From Eudorina sp. 2006-703-Eu-15 (lineage: Eukaryota > Chlorophyta > Chlorophyceae > Chlamydomonadales > Volvocaceae), in the NCBI GenBank assembly GCA_003117195.1, contig BDSI01000153.1:62001-126000 (forward strand): 64,000 bases of DNA, read 5' to 3'. Below the pieces are notes generated by a model that had not been told where the DNA came from, did not search any database, and worked only from the letters and a program-made list of their open reading frames with translations. Position numbers and translations under genes: made by a program. Positions within the stretch are counted from its first letter, which is position 1. Each line of letters opens with the position of its first letter. Positions 60,701 to 64,000 of the stretch are shown piece after piece.

Positions 60701-63700
60701 CAGGGAAGCAACCACCACCGCCACCAGCTCGGGTTGCCGCGACGCAGTCGTACGGAGGTCGACATGTACGACAGGCGGAGTACAGCTGCGAGCGGCGGAG
60801 GGCCGTTCGACGGTGCGTCTGCAGCTGCGAGCGCCGCCGCGACGAGCCATGAGGACTTAGAGCTGCAGCCGCAGTCAGGGCATCCGTTCAAGCCAAACAG
60901 GGGCGGTGACTTGTACGGCACTTCTTCGTCGTACGGCGGCTCATCGTCCGCGTCGCAGACAAGCGACGAGGATCATCCGGTCGGGGCAACGCCGGATGAC
61001 TCGAGCCGATACTTCTTCGTGGACGTGATGGAGGACGAGGACGCGTTCCTGCGGCTGCTGCACGAAGCCACGGCGCCGCAGGTTCCGACCGACCCACGGG
61101 CCACCGCCGAGGCGCGCCGCCCACCACCGCCGTTAGCGCCGCCGGGCGGCATCAGGCCATCGCCCGCCATCGCGAGCTTGCTGCTGCAACACCCCCCCGG
61201 CCTTTCCATACCCTCGGGATCCTCCAAGCGAAGTACGACCTCGTTCTGGCGAAGTACGACAGATCGCAAGGCGGACACGGCAGCGCAGCCCCGAGACCAA
61301 GACGTCCAGTTACCCGGAGTGGTTATCCAACACCGCCATCACTTACATACCCGTCTGCGGTGGCGGGGAAAGGGTATTATGGCGGCCGGCGATCTGCACC
61401 GGCCGACCAGGTTTCAGCACGAGGCGGTGTCAGCCGCGGCGGCCGCGGCTGCGGCGACGGCCGTGTCCGGGCCGGGTGCGGGTCCGTCCACGGCGCAGAG
61501 CGGCGGCGGGCTCAGCGGCGGCGCAGCGGTGGCGTGGGCGCCGGTGTCCGCCATCCGGCCGCTGCTTGCCCGGGCCAAGGCGTGTGCGGCGGCCGCGGCG
61601 CTGGAACCGCCCTGGATGTGCTCAGGGCCGGCAGAGCTGGGTAGGGCGGGTACCTTACCTCACCCGACTGGGCGCTAATCAAGGGTGGCTCGGGGTGTTG
61701 CCTGTTCAGGCCACTCTGCGCCGGCTGCAGATTGTTGCTTGGTGCTGGCAGCCTTTGCGGGACACCAAGCAAGACAGGTCCGGAGGAAGGCCAACCGGGG
61801 ACTTTGCTGCGGGGCCTCAGCCGGGTCACCCAAGGCGCCCTGTTACCTGGTATTCCAGTTCTCCGGTCAGCGCCGACGGACTTGCCCCTCTCCAGCTCGC
61901 CTACATAACTTTAGTAGACCCTGATCGGGTAATCGGTGACAGACAGCCGCAGCCTAAACGCACAGACCCGTTCCACCATGGCGCACCGGACAGGCTCCAC
62001 AAGCGCACCGAAGCACACCCCGCACCCGCTCTTATCTGCCAGGGACCCACAACGCCGCTCCCGGGGACCCACCAGCCCGAGCCAAGTAAGGGTGAAGCGC
62101 TGAAGCCCGCCCCCACTGTGTGCCCCTCCTGTCCGTTCAACCCCTAAACGTTGTCACACCTCCGCGCCACCAAGCCGCCTGGGGCCGGGTCCTGGAGTGC
62201 TGTGAGGCGCTCTTGGGCCGGGTGTCCGCCCTGGAGTGCTTGCTGGACGATCGGCGGCTGTGGCAGGTGCGCGGGAGGAGTGTCGTGCTACTGCCGGACC
62301 GTATCTTACTACTGCCTGACCGCATCAGCTGTGCGCCAGTATCCATAGTTCCATAGGGACCAGGCAGCTCCGGAACCCGCTGCCCGTCCCTCCATGTGCC
62401 GTACGCAGGGCGGACCTCTGTTTGATGAGGTCAAGCTCGCGGCCGTCTGTGGGAGGAACCCAGTGGCGCCGTACCGACTGGTGTACGGCGAGGTGGCGGC
62501 CAGTTGCGCCGCCATGAGCATCGCGATCGCGGATTGCTGCGAGGGGCGGTGCCCAAAGGGGTGCGACCCGCGGGGAAACCCGCAGGTGAGGCGGAGCGAG
62601 GAGGGGAGGTGCCGTACGGGTACATGTGCGCCCATGGTCGTGTTGGAGTCAAGGCATTGGTGGGTGGTGGTACGGCACTGCCCACTCCCATGCGGCGCAT
62701 GCCTGTACCGCACGTGTCTGGTGGCACGGTAGGGTGCATGTACTGTATCTGCCGGCTGGTCACACGCCACTGACCCACGGGTCGGTTCGGCTTCCTTGTC
62801 GCGCAGGCCTTTGCGGCGGTGGGCGGCTGGGGGGCCACCAAGCAGCGGCTGCGGGGTGTGGCCCGGGAGGTGCTGTCCGGCTATTGGTCCCGGGTGAGAC
62901 ATGCGGGTGAGAGGTCCGTGAACGGAGGCGGAGGCGGAGGCAGAGGAGGCGGAGACGCAGGGAAGAACGCAGCGGCGGCAGGAGAAGCAGGCGGTGTAGC
63001 TGGGGCCGAGGGCGGTTTCGGGGCCCAGGGCGGCGGCCCGTCGGAGCAGCAGCACCAGCACCAGCAGCAAGGCGCAACAACGCGGCGCACCGCCCGGATG
63101 CAGCTCCTCGGACTAGACCAGGTGAAGAACGGTACGGCGGTCGACGCTTTGACGAACGACCGAAGGGACGGTCAGCTGCAACGGCATCGACATCTATGTG
63201 TCGGCTGCTGTGTCGGCTGCAACGGCATCGACATCTATGTGTCGGCTGCTGTGTCGGCTGCTGTGCTCAGATCTAGGCGTGTCAGCTGAAACCCACAGCA
63301 TTGCCACACCCACACCCCTCCGCTCTCTCCGCCCCCCCTTTCCGCGCCGTGCGCCCTTACCCCACCCCCCTCAGGCCCGAGTGCTCAACTTCCTGCGTGT
63401 CGTCACGGAGGGCGTCCTGGCGGCGATGGACGACACGGAGGTTGCCGTACGAGAGGCGCTGAACACGTGTGCGGACCATCCGACCCGCTCCAGGGGGGAC
63501 CCTGAAGCCCCCCAGCGAAGGCTGCTGTGCAGCCTGTTCGGGGCCTCCAGCCGCTGCCCGTGAAGCTGCCCCGACGGGCGCTGGTGCGATGACACGTTCT
63601 TGTTCCTGTGGAGGAAACGATCGGTTTGAGCGCGCGACCGGGTCTCAAAGCGCAAAGCGGTTCGGCAGCGGCAGCGGCAGCGGCAGTGGCGGTAGCAATC

Positions 63701-64000
63701 GCTGTAGCGACGGTGCCAGGCGTGGCAGTGGCGTGGCGCCCATTGACGGGGACGGGGCCAACGACATCGATGTCATGGGGAGTCCCGGCCGGCGCAGGCG
63801 GGGCAGCGAGGACGGGCTTGTGCGGCACACAACCGCCGTACCGACCCACGGGTCGTTCGAGGTCCCGCCAGCAGCTCACACGCACGGCAGCCTGGCGGCT
63901 GGTCGACCCGATGCTGTCGTACTGGAGGTGACAGCTCCGGAACCTGCTGTGGAGCCGGCGGGAGCCCGACAAGGCCCCGAGGGTGACTCCGGGACCGGGG
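57712..64000 (+). CDS. FUSC-like membrane protein, copy 2 (partial, runs off window)
   Basis: Visible exons: 57712-57830, 58920-59070, 59402-59635, 59946-60091, 60505-61640, 62175-62266, 62409-62585, 62807-63121 and one from 63375. Exon order, phases and most junctions copy those of the neighbour at 45748-55595, and the first eight exons give 790 residues. Spans include FQCAVQFSSASLFVGLFVFV and LTFPLSCLGAVMMAVTLAL. The linker keeps DVMEDEDAFLRLL and APPGGIRPSP. Exon 4 and the last 220 bases of exon 5 are almost identical to copy 1, while the rest is diverged. In the ninth exon the frame hits TGA at 63561, yet the +1 frame is open from about 63463 to the window end and contains RPDAVVLEVTAPEPA, which resembles copy 1's RPVVLVVTGPDTA. 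So there is a frameshift, a small intron or a sequence error. The second membrane half lies beyond the window. Confidence 0.88.
59334..59352. repeat. TC dinucleotide repeat near a splice acceptor
   Basis: A CT run lies about 50 bases upstream of the acceptor of exon 3 in FUSC-like copy 2 and may act as part of its pyrimidine tract. Copy 1 lacks it. Confidence 0.8.
60334..60384. repeat. 17-base perfect inverted repeat in an intron
   Basis: caggtaggaccccaggg (60334-60350) and its exact complement (60368-60384) flank a 17-base spacer. Just to the left, related units (CCAGGTAGGACG) repeat in tandem, and GCTGATGAA occurs both before and inside the structure. It sits about 120 bases before the acceptor of exon 5 in FUSC-like copy 2, and no counterpart is seen in copy 1. 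Confidence 0.85.
63170..63265. repeat. tandem duplication of a ~43-base unit
   Basis: The segment beginning CAACGGCATCGACATCTATG and ending in GTCGGCTGCTGTGTCGGCTG occurs twice in a row at about 63178-63220 and 63221-63260, in the intron before the last visible exon of FUSC-like copy 2. Confidence 0.85.

Noticed and set aside
1..64000. CRISPR arrays, phage, integrons or other prokaryotic systems
   Set aside because: The exon-intron structure of every recognised gene shows eukaryotic nuclear DNA. The repeats are triplets, dispersed degenerate units or short hairpins without regular spacers.

Overview
The window is nuclear DNA of a volvocine green alga (Chlamydomonas/Gonium/Volvox relatives). 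Base composition is GC-rich. Every convincing gene is split into many short exons with GT-AG (occasionally GC-AG) introns. Exons carry CAG/CTG tracts coding polyglutamine. One gene is followed by TGTAA, the algal poly(A) signal. One kinase closely resembles the Chlamydomonas aurora-like kinase CALK. No bacterial operon, rRNA, tRNA or CRISPR signal was found. Exon coordinates below were read by eye from splice sites. They were checked by phase arithmetic and, for the duplicated genes, by agreement between copies.

Layout. 0-3.5 kb: no gene recognised. 3.5-6.0 kb (minus): a six-exon NPPY-motif methyltransferase. 7.3-13.6 kb (minus): a divergent sirtuin with a very long glutamine/proline-rich tail. 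18.7-26.6 kb (minus): an aurora-like kinase with a long low-complexity C-terminal half. 27.3-32.9 kb (plus): RCL1, a complete ten-exon 18S rRNA processing factor, head-to-head with the kinase. 33-45.7 kb: a poorer, more AT-rich stretch containing two minus-strand paralogues of an unrecognised multi-pass membrane protein and several doubtful exons. 45.7-55.6 kb (plus): an 18-exon, ~1668-residue FUSC-like (aromatic-acid-exporter/fusaric-acid-resistance type) membrane protein. 57.7-64 kb (plus): a tandem paralogue of it that runs off the window end.

The genes do not form one pathway. RCL1 acts in the nucleolus, the sirtuin and methyltransferase probably act on protein or nucleic acid, CALK acts in cilium disassembly, and the last two genes are transporters. 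The main structural interest lies in the two duplications. The FUSC pair shows near-identical patches crossing intron-exon borders inside otherwise diverged sequence, which points to gene conversion, and the second copy has a frame switch near its visible end. The membrane-protein pair keeps identical internal exon lengths and phases while one copy seems to have lost frame. Two short dispersed repeat families, one packed into RCL1 introns and contributing a splice acceptor, are the other unexplained features.
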